From Epiperipatus broadwayi (Eukaryota; Onychophora; Udeonychophora; Euonychophora; Peripatidae): DNA of 64,000 bases. The position numbers and the translations under genes were made by a program. This document shows positions 10,983-23,779 of the stretch, one piece after another. The notes under the pieces are model-generated. The model was not told the origin of the DNA and did not search any database. It worked only from the letters and a program-made list of their open reading frames with translations. Where the stretch lies: NCBI GenBank assembly GCA_028023455.1, contig JAQFVV010000020.1, forward strand, positions 3,643,092-3,707,091. The letters are read 5' to 3'. Within the stretch, counting starts at the first letter, position 1; the number at the start of each line of letters is the position of its first letter.

Positions 10983-13624
10983 GCAAATTTTTTATGAAAT
11001 ACTATTATCAATAATTAGATTTTTTCCTCCTACTTTTATTAAGAAAAATAAATATTTATACTTACCTGCACATATCAAAATAAACATAAATATTTTAAGA
11101 AAAGTAATTTAAGTATTTTTTTCATTTAAAATAAATTAATCATTTTATCTTATAATGAAACACACAGACTTTTTTAAAAAAAAAATTAAAATAAAGCATT
11201 TTAATACATTACTTTAGAAAATAAAGTATACACATTACATTATATGTAATTTCTTTTTTTTTTTAACAAAAAAAATCAAATCACACATACGTGCATGCAA
11301 TTGTTTCAAAATATTATTTAATAATAGAAGCTGATTTTACTTATTTTTATTATTGCAAATATTATCTTTTGAAGTTTAAAGTTTTATTTTTAAGATTAAT
11401 TCATAAAGTTCAAAGTTCTTTTAATAAAGTCTATCTTGTATTTTAAGAAGAAATTGGAAATATTAAGATATCAAATTCAAATAATTACCTAGGATTTTTT
11501 TTTAATACGACAGAAACAGCATAATGGAATTATTTTTAACTCATTAATGACTAGTAAATGACTCCTCCGTAGATCCAGTGATATAGTATGATTTTTGTGG
11601 CTGGTTTGGTGTACACACACTCCGCTGTTTGTTTAGTTTATTTAAACATGATCACTTTCCAACTAATTGCAGATCTTAAATGCATAGAGTGGCTTCGGTC
11701 GACTGCACACCATGCTGATTTTAACAATGCAACATTTTTTTGGAGATATTACTTCAAGAAATAAGCACCACACACACACACAAGCCAAAGAATAATAAAA
11801 TGTTGAGCTATTTATACTGTTTTAAACAATGGAAAACTTTATTAGCAGCAGCGTCTTTGGTCTCATGAAATAAACCAGCTTTTGCTTCTATTTTTTATTA
11901 AAATCACATACACACATGCAGATATATTTAATTATTTTATTATAAGATAAAACGAAATCTCTTTATTTATTTTATTATAAATTCATTTAAAAAATATTAA
12001 AATCATTTTTTATTACAAGACTTTTTTTTCTCTTTTAAACAAAAAAAATCTTATTATTTTAAAAAGCGTTTCCAGTTTATTTTTATTTAATAACAAATTC
12101 CCCGTCTCCCCTGCTTTTTAGATTTACATTTTATTCTCTCAATTTTAAATTTTTATATTTTAAAACACAGGATTCATAAAATTAATTAAATATCAATGTA
12201 CTTCGGTACAATATATACATATATATATATATAAGAATTTACCCCAGCATTCATATATTAAATGAACATGTTATGTTGGTATAGGTAATTTAGACATTTC
12301 TCAAACCTTAATAATAAAATCTAATAAACTAAAATTAAGAACATACAATGAAATTGTTATATTAATGTTAAATATTTTATTAAGACAAATTAAAATATTT
12401 AAATGAAATTATTAATAAAATGGAAAGAACATACACATGCTCATCTAGATAGTAATATTAATCAAATAATTAATTCAAACAGTTCAATTCTTTTATTTCT
12501 GATCTTAAGTTTTTTCTAGAAAGCAATACATGGATAAAATGAATGTCTTCTGGGAATGTCTCAGTATTAGAAGTTCATAGATAACATTTATAGTTAAATT
12601 TAGTTTGCAATCATTTAATTAGATGTAACTTACCGATAAGTTCTGTGACTTTATGTAGATTGTAGGTTATTGTAGCATACATTATTTCTTGGAATGAAGG
12701 AGCTCATTGTAGTTTGATTTCTTCTGTTGATATTTTCATGTTCGTGACCTGCTTTAAGGCTTTACTTGAAAGCTTTTTGGAGTGCCTCTTTATGATGAAA
12801 GAAGCTATCTGCAAATGCTCTGGTTTCCACTCCCACATGAAGACTAGTTCAGCAATATGAGCATCATATATGAAGGCATCTAACTACAGCTGTGAGAATA
12901 AGAAAACTGCAAAGAATCCTTTCTCCCTCCATCTAGGATGTATGAGAACATCCAGCCAAAATAGAATAGACAAGACCTTGCTCGAAGTTATTTGCTTTTT
13001 ATACTCTCGACCAGTTTTGAGATTTCTCAGTGCATATATTTTTTTTATCTTTTGTTTTTCTATCAGAATGTAAGACTTCTAAATTCTTTTTTTGTTTTAG
13101 TTACTAAGTTCTTTTTTTTTTTTGTAAATTCCTTAGGAACAATATTTAATTATAGGTAAATTCTGATAGTAATCATTTATGTTTGGAATGTCTTTCTTTT
13201 ATTTATTTGGATAAAAATCTGTATGCATTTTTATTCCCTCCGCTTTTAACTTTAATTAAATAGATAATATGAAAATATAAATAACCTTCATTGTACATAT
13301 TAAAAAATACTAATTAAAAAAGAAAATTAAATTGCTCCCATTGAGTGATTTTAAAATCTTATTTCCTTTAGCTTTTAATACCCTATGCCAACACATTTGT
13401 ACCATATATATATATATTGTGACCTTTTATTTAGGTCCCTATATTGAATAATCCAAAATTTTAAAGCATAATAGTATATCTGGCATGAAAATCTTAATAA
13501 GTGGCTTTAAATAAAGACCGTTCTGGATGCACTAGGAAATCTGCTTGAGTGGAGAAGAGGTTTTATTATTGTTGAATAGCAATTGAAATAAATAAACAAA
13601 TAAATTAAATTTATTAAATCTTGT
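10983..13624. other. AT-rich intergenic DNA, no gene seen
   Basis: The ORF at 12870-13073 is short, without family resemblance, and flanked by non-coding sequence. I see no element boundary in this stretch. Confidence 0.5.
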
Positions 13625-14312
13625 AAATAATATTCATTAAGGCTGTAGCCTCAAGCACATGCATATAAAATGTGATAGTAGGGACCTCTACAGGTCTTAA
13701 AACCACAAGCTTACTCATTGGAAAAAAAGAGGGGAACCCTTCTTTACTTCAACCTACTTTCTATTTAAATAGGTGAAGCTGAAGCGGTTCAATCTGAGAG
13801 TGTGAAGCTATTCAATACTTCACTAATTAAGTCCACATTTCTTATTACACATTAATACTCGTGAAATCTTTCAATTTATGAGTCAATCGAAAGATTTTAT
13901 AGTGAGAAATCTATTACGATAATTTAAAGTTGTAATTATAAATTTATTTAAATGCACATTTATTACATAAATAATATTCATTAAGGCTGTAGCCTCAAGC
14001 ACATGCGTATAAAATGCAATAGTAGGGACCTCTACAGATCTTAAAACCACAAGCTTACTCATTGGTTAGAAAAGAGGGGAACCCTTCTTTACTTCAACCT
14101 ACTTTCTATTTAAATAGGTGAAGCTGAAGCAGTTCGATCTGAGAGTATGAAGCTATTCAATACTTCACTAATTAAGTCCTCATTTCTTATTACACATTAA
14201 TACTCATGAAATCTTTCGATTTACAATGAGTCAATGGAAAGATATTATAGTGAGAAATCTATTACGATAATTTAAAGTTGTAATTATAAATTTATTTAAA
14301 CGCACATTTATT
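13625..14312. repeat. Tandem dimer of a 344-bp unit, related to the foldback element
   Basis: Two head-to-tail copies start at 13625 and 13969 (aaataatattcattaaggct in both), with an exact period of 344 bp and only scattered substitutions. The unit shares several blocks in the same order with the arms of the foldback element at 10154-10966: cacaagc...agaaaaga, tttaaata, gagtgtgaagct with a nearby ttcac, and cgatttacaatga. Each unit contains a potential hairpin (aatctttc with gaaagatt). No ORF is present. Tandem dimers of a short unit are seen in retrozymes and some SINEs; I found no intact hammerhead core here. Confidence 0.85.
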
Positions 14313-15451
14313 TAGTCAATTCCTTAAGCATATATTTTTTTTGTAGTGAATCCAAAACGGTTTTTGAATATAATGAGTAGTTATTAAAAAAGAAGGTAGG
14401 GGGAGCACCACAATGCATTGTAATAAAAGCTATATATTATCTAACCAAGTTTTAGGGGGTGATTAAGAAAAAGAGAGCTAGAAACAACAGACTTCGATTC
14501 TATTCTTATAAAATAAGGGGGAAAAAGCTGAAAAATCAAAATTTTGGAATCTAATTGAATGGGATTATAATATATTGATATCTAAAAATGATTGAATAGA
14601 AATCTTAAAACCTAGCTACCGTTTTAATATCATTTTCCCCATCTATTGATGGTTCTAGATGGTCATACTAGAAAGGAAAAATCAGAGCCATGTGGATTAG
14701 GATTTACTTAAATAAATATTGCTTCAAACTCAGAACAATTCAAGAAAAAATAAGCTTTTGCTGTTATTTCATTTATAATTTTAAATTCTCAGATTTAAAA
14801 ATGATGCACAAATTATTTACATTTAAAAGAAAGAGCTGATCATGTTTGTTTTTCGCGCCACTCTTAAGCTGGAGCAGAAAAGACATTTGTTTGTAAATTG
14901 TAATTTCAAGAAAATAATTCAAAATAGTTTTGAAGGAAAATGTCAAAGGATAATATAAACAAATTAAAAAAGTCATTTTTTAATCATACAACTTTTAATA
15001 AAGTTAAAAGATAAGTGCATGATTTTATTCTTTATGCTTTTTTAAAGAAATAAAGCTCATCTGCTAATTTTTCTGTAGCGCGAATTTGTGTAATGATAGA
15101 AATAATCAATTACAAATTAATTAAAATGCTAAGGATATTGTATTTATAATTGGATTATTGCTAAACAGTTATTACCTTGCCAAGGGAAATGTAATTAAAT
15201 AAATATTTACTTTTAAATTTTTACTGTGCAACGTGTATAAATAAGATTTTAAAAATGGTTTTAAAATGCCCAGATTGTTTAAAGTTGTTACAAATCTTAC
15301 CGCAGGAGGAAAGAACAGAATAAATAAATAATTTTTTTTAAAAAAAAAAATTGAATATGTTAATTAGAATGAAATTCTAAAGTCATTTTAAAGGCAAATT
15401 ATCTGAATTAAGATATGAATAAATCAATTTTAATTATGCTACACTGGAAAA

Positions 15452-16915
15452 ATATTGGTAAGGGTTTACTATAAATCTACGTTTGCTCTCTATTGTTTAA
15501 AATTTAAACTAAATTGTTTGAGAATCTTATGTGTATTACAAATAAATTAAAATTTAATCAAATGTAAAAGATAATAAAAAAAGAACCTTTTTAAAGAATC
15601 TGAATGTTGGATTAATTACATGACATTAATTAAAAGAATTATTTTTAATTTATTTGAAAGTTAAGAATTTAAACTGTCTACAACTTAAGAATTTAAAATA
15701 ACTACATTTATAGCACATATTGCAAAAAAAAGACCCCCTATGTGTTCAACCGCACAAATTACATGCACACGTGTACAGTTTTATAGTTGAAAAAATGTCT
15801 GCTATATGCTTAGTACCTGATGGTAAAATTTTGAGTGTTGCTGCTATTCTGGCAGAAGAATGAAATCTGTGCCAGTTATGGGATGCCATACAAACTATGG
15901 AATTGGCCATCAAATGGCTTGCATGAAGACTCCTTCTGAAGAACTAAGCCTTATACCAACAATGGGGTGTTCGGTGTGTGCTGGTGATGTATTCTACAGG
16001 CTTATATGGGTGTAGATGGCAATGCAGAATATGTCACCATTGCATCTAAATCAGAAAGAAGTCTTTCTTTTTCCAAAGTCATCTGTCTCTGGGAACAATT
16101 ATAAGCATAGTGTATTTTTCAGTGCGTGATTTGCCCCAACAACACATTGTGCATGAGACCGGCATCAGCAAAAAAATATTGACTGGGCTAATTTTTTCCG
16201 GTAGGAATGTGCCAAATATTTTGACACAAATCCAACAGTTCTCAGTGGATTTGAGGATAATGGGGAGCCATTAAGTGTCAAAATTGACGAAACCTATTAT
16301 TTCCACCAAAAATATCACAGGGGGACTATATGGAGAGGTCATTGGGTCTTTGGCGGTATAGAGAGAGCATCAAAAAAGTGCTTCTTGACAGAAGTTGCAG
16401 ACAGGACAGCTGATACACTGGGGGCCTGATACAGTGGTTCATTTTATCAGGTACACACATTATTTCAGATGGCTGGGCTGCGTACAATAACATCAGCAGT
16501 CTCAACAATGGTGTGTATATGCATTCGGTTGTCATCCATCAGGACAACTTCATGCATCCTGAAGACCAAGACATACACACCCAGAATATTGAAAACATGT
16601 GGATGAGAGCAAAGCGTAAGCTGAAATTCCAATCTGGCACTAGCAGAGCTTTGTTTTCATCATACCTGCATGAATTTGCCCTCTGAAGTAGATACAGCAA
16701 TACCGCTTTTTTCTCCAATTTCCTAGTGTGTATAGGACATAATTATATTTAGAAAGGTAAATGTTTTTTTATTATCTTTTACATTTGATTAAATTTTAAT
16801 TTATTTGTAATATAATAACATACACGTAAGATTCTCAAACAATTTAGTTTAAATTTTAAACAATAGAGGGCAAACATAGATAGACCGTTATAGTAAACCT
16901 TTACCAAAATGTTTA
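15452..16915 (+). mobile_element. Merlin-superfamily DNA transposon relic with long terminal inverted repeats
   Basis: The ends are inverted repeats of about 120-140 bp: 15452-15572, starting with ttggtaagggtttactata, and 16770-16915, which reads the same on the other strand with a few substitutions and one small insertion. The interior encodes a broken transposase of the Merlin (IS1016/IS1595-like DDE) type. At about 1.46 kb it has the usual Merlin size. I could not define a clean 8-9 bp target duplication. Confidence 0.85.
15840..16686 (+). pseudogene. Merlin transposase (IS1595/ISXO2-like DDE), decayed
   Basis: The best-preserved segment, about 16277-16430, reads VKIDETYYFHQKYHRGTIWR and continues with WVFGGIERASKKCFLTEV. 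The IDET aspartate is the first catalytic residue. A stop (GA-stop, about 16427) and a frameshift follow. Then come ISDGWAAYNNISSLNNGVYMH (second catalytic Asp) and HTQNIENMWMRAKRKL (third acidic residue, N-I-E), ending at TGA near 16684. The N-terminal zinc-ribbon part, about 15860-16100, is only recognisable by its RWQCRICHHC-like arrangement. Several stops and shifts make it non-functional. Confidence 0.85.
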
Positions 16916-16919
16916 AATA

Positions 16920-18468
16920 TCTCACTATCTGACATCGGTACATAAACCAATGGGGTTTTTTTTTTGTCTTTGCCTTTGGAAAAGTATTTGAATATTGTCT
17001 GATTATATTAACATCGAACAGAAGAATCAATATATATATATATATGCATTATTTTCGGAATGTTTACTCATCATAATATCAGTTCTAATTATTTTAACTT
17101 ACCAGAATGAAACAAACTCTGACTAAAAAGGATAAAAATCTAATGGGAGAAAATGTTCGTTTATTATTTTTTTTTATTAGTGCTGTGTTATTGGTATAAT
17201 ACTTATGTCAAGTGTCATTTGGGAATTTTTTTTATATGTACTTATTGTAGTATAAATATGTTTAAAAGTATATAAAGATGTACAAAATATATACACTTAT
17301 TCTATATGTATTTTGCTATTTTTCCAACTAAGGGAAACATAATATTAAATGTCATTTATCTGGGGGAGAGAGAGAGGGAGATGTATTTCTCACACTTTTA
17401 AAATAGCCTTTAATATTTTATTAAAGAGTGAACAAATAGACATTTTATTAGAGATATACTATAGACCTAATTGCTTTCTTATATAAAAGAATTAATATAA
17501 GTTTTTTTTTCATTTATTAAGTTTGCCGATGAACATGTCCACTTTAAATATAAAATATTGATTTATTTGTTTTATCAAGCAGTGATTCACCTATAGATAG
17601 GTTAATTATAAAAATGATAACGTTGTGGACATAAGCAATGTTTTAGTGACATGTGTATTTGACTTTTGAGATCTGTCCCTGCTTTAATACACTAAACCTA
17701 TTTGTCTCAAATTTTAATCAATTATTAATTGTGCAGAATATGATAATTGCCCTTATTGTATTCTGATAAAAGAAATGGCTTTAGTATGATGCATTACTTT
17801 ATAACTTTTGAATTTAAAATTTATGCAAACCCTAAAGTCCTAAATATATTGTTGTTTTTGTAATTTAAGCTAGTTCAACTTAAATAAGTTTCATTATCTT
17901 ATTCTTTAAGATAGGCTAAACAGCAATAAGTGATACTTAATATCATTGTATAAGTTAGTCCTATTGTCTAAGAGTATGGTCAATGGTATATCAGGTATTT
18001 TCCCCATTCCTGAGTTTAATTTAATGTATTGGTTTTATTTCATACAATGTCTCTAAATTAAAATTTGTAAATATTGTAAATAAATCTTGTTATGTTAAGA
18101 ATTTATTTGGTTGTCTGTAGTCTTATTGCTAATCACCATACACATTATTATTGTTATTGCTATCGCCATATCAGTAAATTATATATATATATTGAAATCA
18201 TTATTGACCAATATAGTACAATTAACTATATGATGTTATATCCTAATAATTTGGTTAAGCCCTATAATTTATTAGTACATCTAATGCATCATCACACAAT
18301 AATTAAATATTATTGACCTGGAGTACATAATGTTATAAGTGACATACTAAAAGATAAATACTTAGTCTTAGTTTAATTAGTTTATTTGAACCCACAGATC
18401 TATTATTCACTTATCTTGATCACATTGTTTATAATTATTTGAGAAAAGGAATTTGGTAAGTTTTTTTA
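16920..18468. other. AT-rich intergenic DNA, no gene seen
   Basis: Only short ORFs occur here, such as 18092-18316, without family resemblance. There are short (AT)n and (GA)n tracts, for example near 17033 and 17363. Confidence 0.5.
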
Positions 18469-18469
<1 letters not shown>

Positions 18470-18521
<52 letters not shown>

Positions 18522-18539
18522 TTATTCTTATTCTTATTC

Positions 18540-18601
<62 letters not shown>
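18470..18601. repeat. (ATT)n microsatellite with an (ATTCTT)n insert
   Basis: About 130 bp of ATT repeats, interrupted at about 18519-18541 by a short run of attctt units. Confidence 0.95.
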
Positions 18602-20310
18602 GAAAAGTCATTCCTATTTCTAAATTTTAAAATTTATAAAGTTTAGGTGGAACTGCTAAATATAGTTGTAAATTTGAGTTTATATGAAGAACTAATTTGT
18701 GCATTTTTTTGGGTAGTGGCAAAATCCCTCTCACTGACCCAAATATATGTTGTATAACAATTTGGAAATAATAGAATCCTGACAAGAATTACTTGTTAAG
18801 TTTTAAGGTAGAATTTAAAGTTGTAATAAATTTTATAGCTAGTTATTTATCATAGTTGTACATGAAGTATATTACTTTCACTGTTTTATGAAAGTCAACC
18901 AAACTTTAAGATGTAAATTATTTCTTTTGTCATAAAATGTAGAGCTTATTTGACTTTATGATAAATATTCTGGTTTTGTCAAGTTTGGAATCCTTATTTT
19001 TATTTAACTTATCTTCTTACATTTAATACAATATTAGTTTATAGTTCAAGATTTCAGTTTCCATCATCAACATTGCTTGCATTCTTTTATTATTCATTCT
19101 CATTTGACATTAATTCATTATCATAATTGATGAATCATTCATTAATTTTTATTCTCTTATCATTTTAACTATTCATTAACTCTTATTCTATCATCATCTT
19201 AATCATTCATTATTCACCCATGTCTACATTCTTTTCTCTTCATTCTTAGAATCATTTCATTTGACGAGTTAATTATTAGTTATTTATTGGTTTGATGGAT
19301 ATTAAATTTATTTCATCATATTTGGTTTGTTTGTTTGTCATGTGGATTCTAAAGCTAGTTTGACAAGAAGTTATCATCTTTATTAATCTCCTTGTGATCT
19401 CCTGTGGATCTATAGTTTCATGCTAATTTTATGCAAAAAATGAATAATCTCATTAGTTTTACATTTTTGTTTCTTTATACTTAAATTCTTGATTATTCAG
19501 GTAGTGAAGGTTACAAAGGGCGGATTTGGTGCCATGAAATGTGTGGCCAGATTCATATATATGATTCCAGCGTTCAAAGAGAAGGACACAAAGGCGGGTT
19601 ATAGCGCCAAACGTGAGTCTAGATTAGTTGATGATCCAAAGAGCAGGTCACAATATATATATATGGTACAATTCTTCTGGGATCAAAGAACAAGAATAAA
19701 GTAGGGGGTTGAACTCATTTTATTCTCAGTAAGTCTTAACTTCATACTCTTTGTTTTTTTAATGTATTAGTGTCACTGACATATTTCTGTAAACTGTCCT
19801 CAAGTGATATGTGAATTGTAAGCACATTTTTAGGGTATAATATGGCAGAAATGAGAAATATTTCCACATTTACCTGTATCCCTACAGCCCATTCTTTCTT
19901 GGTCTATAATATTATTTAAATACATCTCAAAGTTTATCTAGCTAAAGCAGATAAGTAATACTAATATTCTATATTATGTTTATATACTTTCTATTATACC
20001 GATGTAAAGTCAATATTCTATTTGTTTGTTGTTATTTCTATTGTTAATGTATTCAGTTTAATAGTTTGAAGTAAAATATTTACATTGCATTATTTTTATT
20101 CCATGTGGCATCTGACTCCCCTTGCTTAGGGCTCCGGCTGTTTAATTGTAGCAAGAATAGATAAAATATAGCATAAATGTTTTTAAAAAAATTAAAGTAT
20201 TTGTACTGATACAACACTCTCCAAGCAAGAAATAAAAGGTTTTCATATTTGAACTTGCTGAAGTACAAAAACTGATATGATAAGAATAGGTGTTACAATT
20301 TTTAATATCA
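18602..20310. other. AT-rich intergenic DNA, no gene seen
   Basis: Contains a stretch (about 19085-19260) of repeated ATTCATT/TTATTC words, probably a decayed simple repeat. The ORF at 19489-19704 has no recognisable family. Confidence 0.45.
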
Positions 20311-20424
20311 TTTTTTTTTCCATATGTCAAACTATCGGGAGAAGCGAACCCGCGACAACTGTCTGCAAGCAACTGCTTGCTTACAAGGCATCTGCGCTAA
20401 CCTATCTGCTACCAACGCTTGACC
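20311..20424 (-). repeat. tRNA-derived SINE
   Basis: Read on the minus strand it begins gcgttggtagcagataggtt, with a box A-like ggtagcagataggttagcgc. A box B-like gcgggttcgcttctcccg follows, and the copy ends with a tail complementary to the T run at 20311-20319. It shares its head and its tttgacatatgg/gctatgac tail with the copies at 21185-21281 and 36330-36398. It has lost tRNA folding, so it is a SINE rather than a tRNA gene. Confidence 0.75.
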
Positions 20425-21184
20425 ATCATTTGTTTTTTATTGGTAGATCTAAAAATTCCAGGAATTGAAAATACAACTTGGACTTCTTTTACTAAATATA
20501 CTGCATTTTCAAAAAATTCTGGTCACTTACCTGTTCAATGAAATTTTCTTTTCTATAAGTTTAACTAAATAATAGCTCTGTTAATCGCTTAATCATTTTT
20601 TAGTTGCCCAAATTGTTCTACATTCAAGTGGTACTCCTTTATTTAGAAAACAATATCATCACTAATTCGTATATAAACAACGTTAATACTGATACTAAAT
20701 TGTCCTCATAAACAGAGACCTAGATAAATTTTAATAAGACATCATTTTTAGTTCATCCCTTGTAGATTTTTTTTCATATTTGTGGAGGTGTATGGAACTC
20801 TAAATAGTTCATTAAGTATATAGCTATTAATTAGATTAACCCCCTATCTGCATGCAATTATAATGAAATTATTACTTGTATATTGTTTCAGGCAAGATTA
20901 CAAATTTTCTAGTTCAGATTTTAAGTAGAAGATATATTTTTTTTAAAAAAGTGAAAATTGTAATGCGTTTTTATTAAATGAATAAAATTATGGTTGCCTA
21001 ATGCATAATCCCATAACACAATTATTGCAGAAAAATGATTAATAGTATGAGAATCTTATAATGACTCCTTTTTATTCCAATCTTTATTATCAAACAAAGC
21101 AGTTAGTCACATGTAAAATAAAGCATTAACAAATGACTATCAACTTTATTACTACATATTTTAATGAGTAAACATTTTTAACAA

Positions 21185-21281
21185 TTTTTTTTCCATAAGT
21201 CATAGCATCGGCCGGGAGGCGAACAACCAACTATTTGCTTGTAAGGCAGCTGCGATGATATCTAGGCTAACAACGCTTGAC
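21185..21281 (-). repeat. tRNA-derived SINE, same family
   Basis: The minus strand reads tcaagcgttgttagcctaga, then gccttacaagcaaatag, then gttcgcctcccggccgatgc and tatgac before an A-rich tail. It is the same family as 20311-20424. It lies about 155 bp upstream of the F-box gene start codon. Confidence 0.75.
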
Positions 21282-21436
21282 AAATTTTTAATATTCAATA
21301 TTTTTAATTTTCAAATACGATCTGAAATTAAAAATGAAGAATACACATTTAGCTAGATTTTATAATAAAAGAAAAAAAATCGAATAATGCTTATTACATT
21401 TTAAAGTTTATTATGACATCATTATGATTCAATTAA

Positions 21437-22418
21437 ATGACTGATTTAAATTGGACGTTACTTCCTCATATAATTTTAGAGATTGTTTTTTTAGAATTAT
21501 CAGATAATGATCGCTTTTCTGCTTCTTTAGTTTGCAAAAATTGGTCCATCGTTTTCGATTCTCCAAAAATCTGGCAAGTTCGACATTTTCAATTAAATTC
21601 TTTTTCTGGCCCTACTGAAGAACATTGTAAAGCCGTTAAATGTGCGGAAAAATATGGAAACTATTTACAAGAAATGTATATTTCAGGATATCCGCTTTGG
21701 AATCCTTGGCCTCTGGTACAAGATCTTATCCAGGAAAGAATAACATTGTTTTTTCGAATTCTGGCCTCAAAGGCTAAATTAAAAAAGTTTGTAGTTCATC
21801 TTTTCGAGTACGAATGTTTTGAATGGGATGAAATTCCTCGTTTAAACTTTATTAATGCTGTAGCGTCATTTTTGGACACTCAGACAGAAATCCGAATCTT
21901 CGATATGGCTCTATCCTTTCTTCTTTGTGAAGATGCTAATTGGATTATGAAATCTTTGTCTCGAGGTTGTATAAAACAATTATACTCTTTGAATTTGGAA
22001 GATTTTTTTTATTCGACAAGTGAGATTCTTGATGATATATTGGGACCGGTTTTTAAAAACTTTGCTAATTTGAATGTCTTACGTTTAAATTATAATTATT
22101 TATCAGAGGAGATTTTGAAATCTTTAACCGTTTCTTCAAAAGAAACTTTTCGAGAACTCCATATAAAGTACTTAGAATCAGAAGTATTTTGTAAAAAAAT
22201 TCAAGGAATTTATTGGATGATGTTAAAAGATGAGTGTCCTAATATCAAAGTTTTATTTACATTTCAAGAAATTCCAATATTTGAGGAAGTAGAAGAAATT
22301 TTAGTGCCAGAATTACCCCTGCAATCTTTAACAATTAACAAACCGTTTTCTAACGTAAGAAATAATTGGAGTTTAAATAGTTTGACAAATCTGCTATTAA
22401 AAAACCATCCACACTTAG
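21437..22418 (+). CDS. FBXO39: FBXO39-like F-box protein, exon 1 (of 3)
   Basis: Encodes the N-terminal 327 residues of an F-box protein, a substrate-recognition subunit of SCF (SKP1-CUL1-F-box) ubiquitin ligases. The F-box spans about residues 7-47 (LPHIILEIVF ... SASLVCKNW ... WQVRHF). A leucine-rich-repeat-like region follows. Segments such as KYGNYLQEM, SLNLEDFF, LNVLRLNYNYLSEEIL and IYWMMLKDECPNIKV match the order and spacing I know for vertebrate FBXO39. The ATG at 21437 is the first in frame, 8 residues before the F-box as expected. The donor is ttag|gtatca (GT at 22419-22420), phase 1. Unspliced reading runs on into a (CT)n tract and is not the real protein. The assignment to FBXO39 rather than another LRR F-box protein is from recalled similarity. 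Confidence 0.88.
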
Positions 22419-22527
22419 GTATCAATAATTTTAGTCTACTCTCTCTCTCTCTCTCTCTCAGTTTATATACATACGATTATATATTAGGAAAAGTAAAAAA
22501 AAAAATTTGCTCCCCCTATCCACCAAG

Positions 22528-22595
22528 GCCTCATTATGCAGTGGTTGCCCATTTTCCTGCAATGGCCAAGAGCTGGGTTTAAATTTGGCTTCATA
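22528..22595 (+). repeat. Possible tRNA-derived SINE head (tentative)
   Basis: The sequence gcagtggttgcc followed 40 bp later by gggtttaaatttggc resembles degenerate box A and box B elements. Only one copy is present in the window, so the call is weak. Confidence 0.25.
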
Positions 22596-23779
22596 AACAT
22601 GAAACCTTTTTTCAGGTTCTAATCAGATTTAGTTTTTTATTTCATATAATTGGTCCATAACCAATTCAGTTATTCATCCCATATTGATTGGTAAGTGGAT
22701 ATCTAACAATTAATAATTTTTTTGAAACATTCTCACAATTTTTTTATAGAGAATGTGACATAAAATCTTTCCCCAATTTCTTAGTATATTCCTATTATTT
22801 CTTCTATTTTTATTCCTTCACCATGACTATGCCAATTAATGTAACTTTAGTAACTAACATGCCAGATCTCTATTCTGTGATATCTTTTTTACCCAACTTA
22901 TTGTTTCCCCTCAAAATCCAGTTAAAACTACTTTAGTTATTCCATAATACTTTTCATAAATTTCAATTTACCAAACTTCTCCAATTTCATTTTTATAATA
23001 TTTGTAGAAACTTGATCATTTCATCTCTTTTTAACCCGATTCATTTGCTTTCCACATATATTTAAAGCCTGTTTTTTTTAAAAACTCTTATTTAATTTCC
23101 TCCAAGAATGCTTTTTTTAAATTCATATTTCATAATTTCCATATATTGAATTTTGACATTATACTTTCTCTATGCCAGTTTAATACTCAAAATTAGTATG
23201 TGAAAACTGAATAAAATTTTTATTTTTATCATAATTTTTATTGGAGAACTATGTGATTACATAGTTTATATTAATGTGTAGTACCTATTACACACACACG
23301 CACACACATATAAGGGAGTTAATATTGCATATATTTATATATATATATCATATTCAAAAAGAGTTTTATACAAATAGTAGCGAATTAATTAGACTGTCGG
23401 GTGCTGTTAAATTTGAACTGGTTTTATGGGGTTAGTGTTCATTTGGGTAGCTGATTAATTGTATATGAATTTTAATATCAGAAACCTATATGCTTAATGA
23501 AAGATGTTGGTATCAAAGCAAAGATCGTATTATAATTTTAATAATCAGTGGTTATTAGTAGTGAAGTTATGGATATTAAGCTTCATGTGGCTGTATGTAT
23601 ATAAATATATTTAGAGGTGCGAGAGTGTAATGTCTAATTTTAATTTTATTTTGTAGAAATGAGATTGCAGTTTTTTTTAGATTGGACTGTGTAGAAGAAG
23701 TAGCATCTAAGAAAACAAAGAATTAATATAATAGAAATAGTTGCTCTAATGCTTGGGAATAGTCCCCCCTATCCTCTCT

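Noticed and set aside
19489-19704. Possible protein gene of 71 codons
   Set aside because: No family resemblance, no flanking splice or element context, and composition close to the surrounding DNA.
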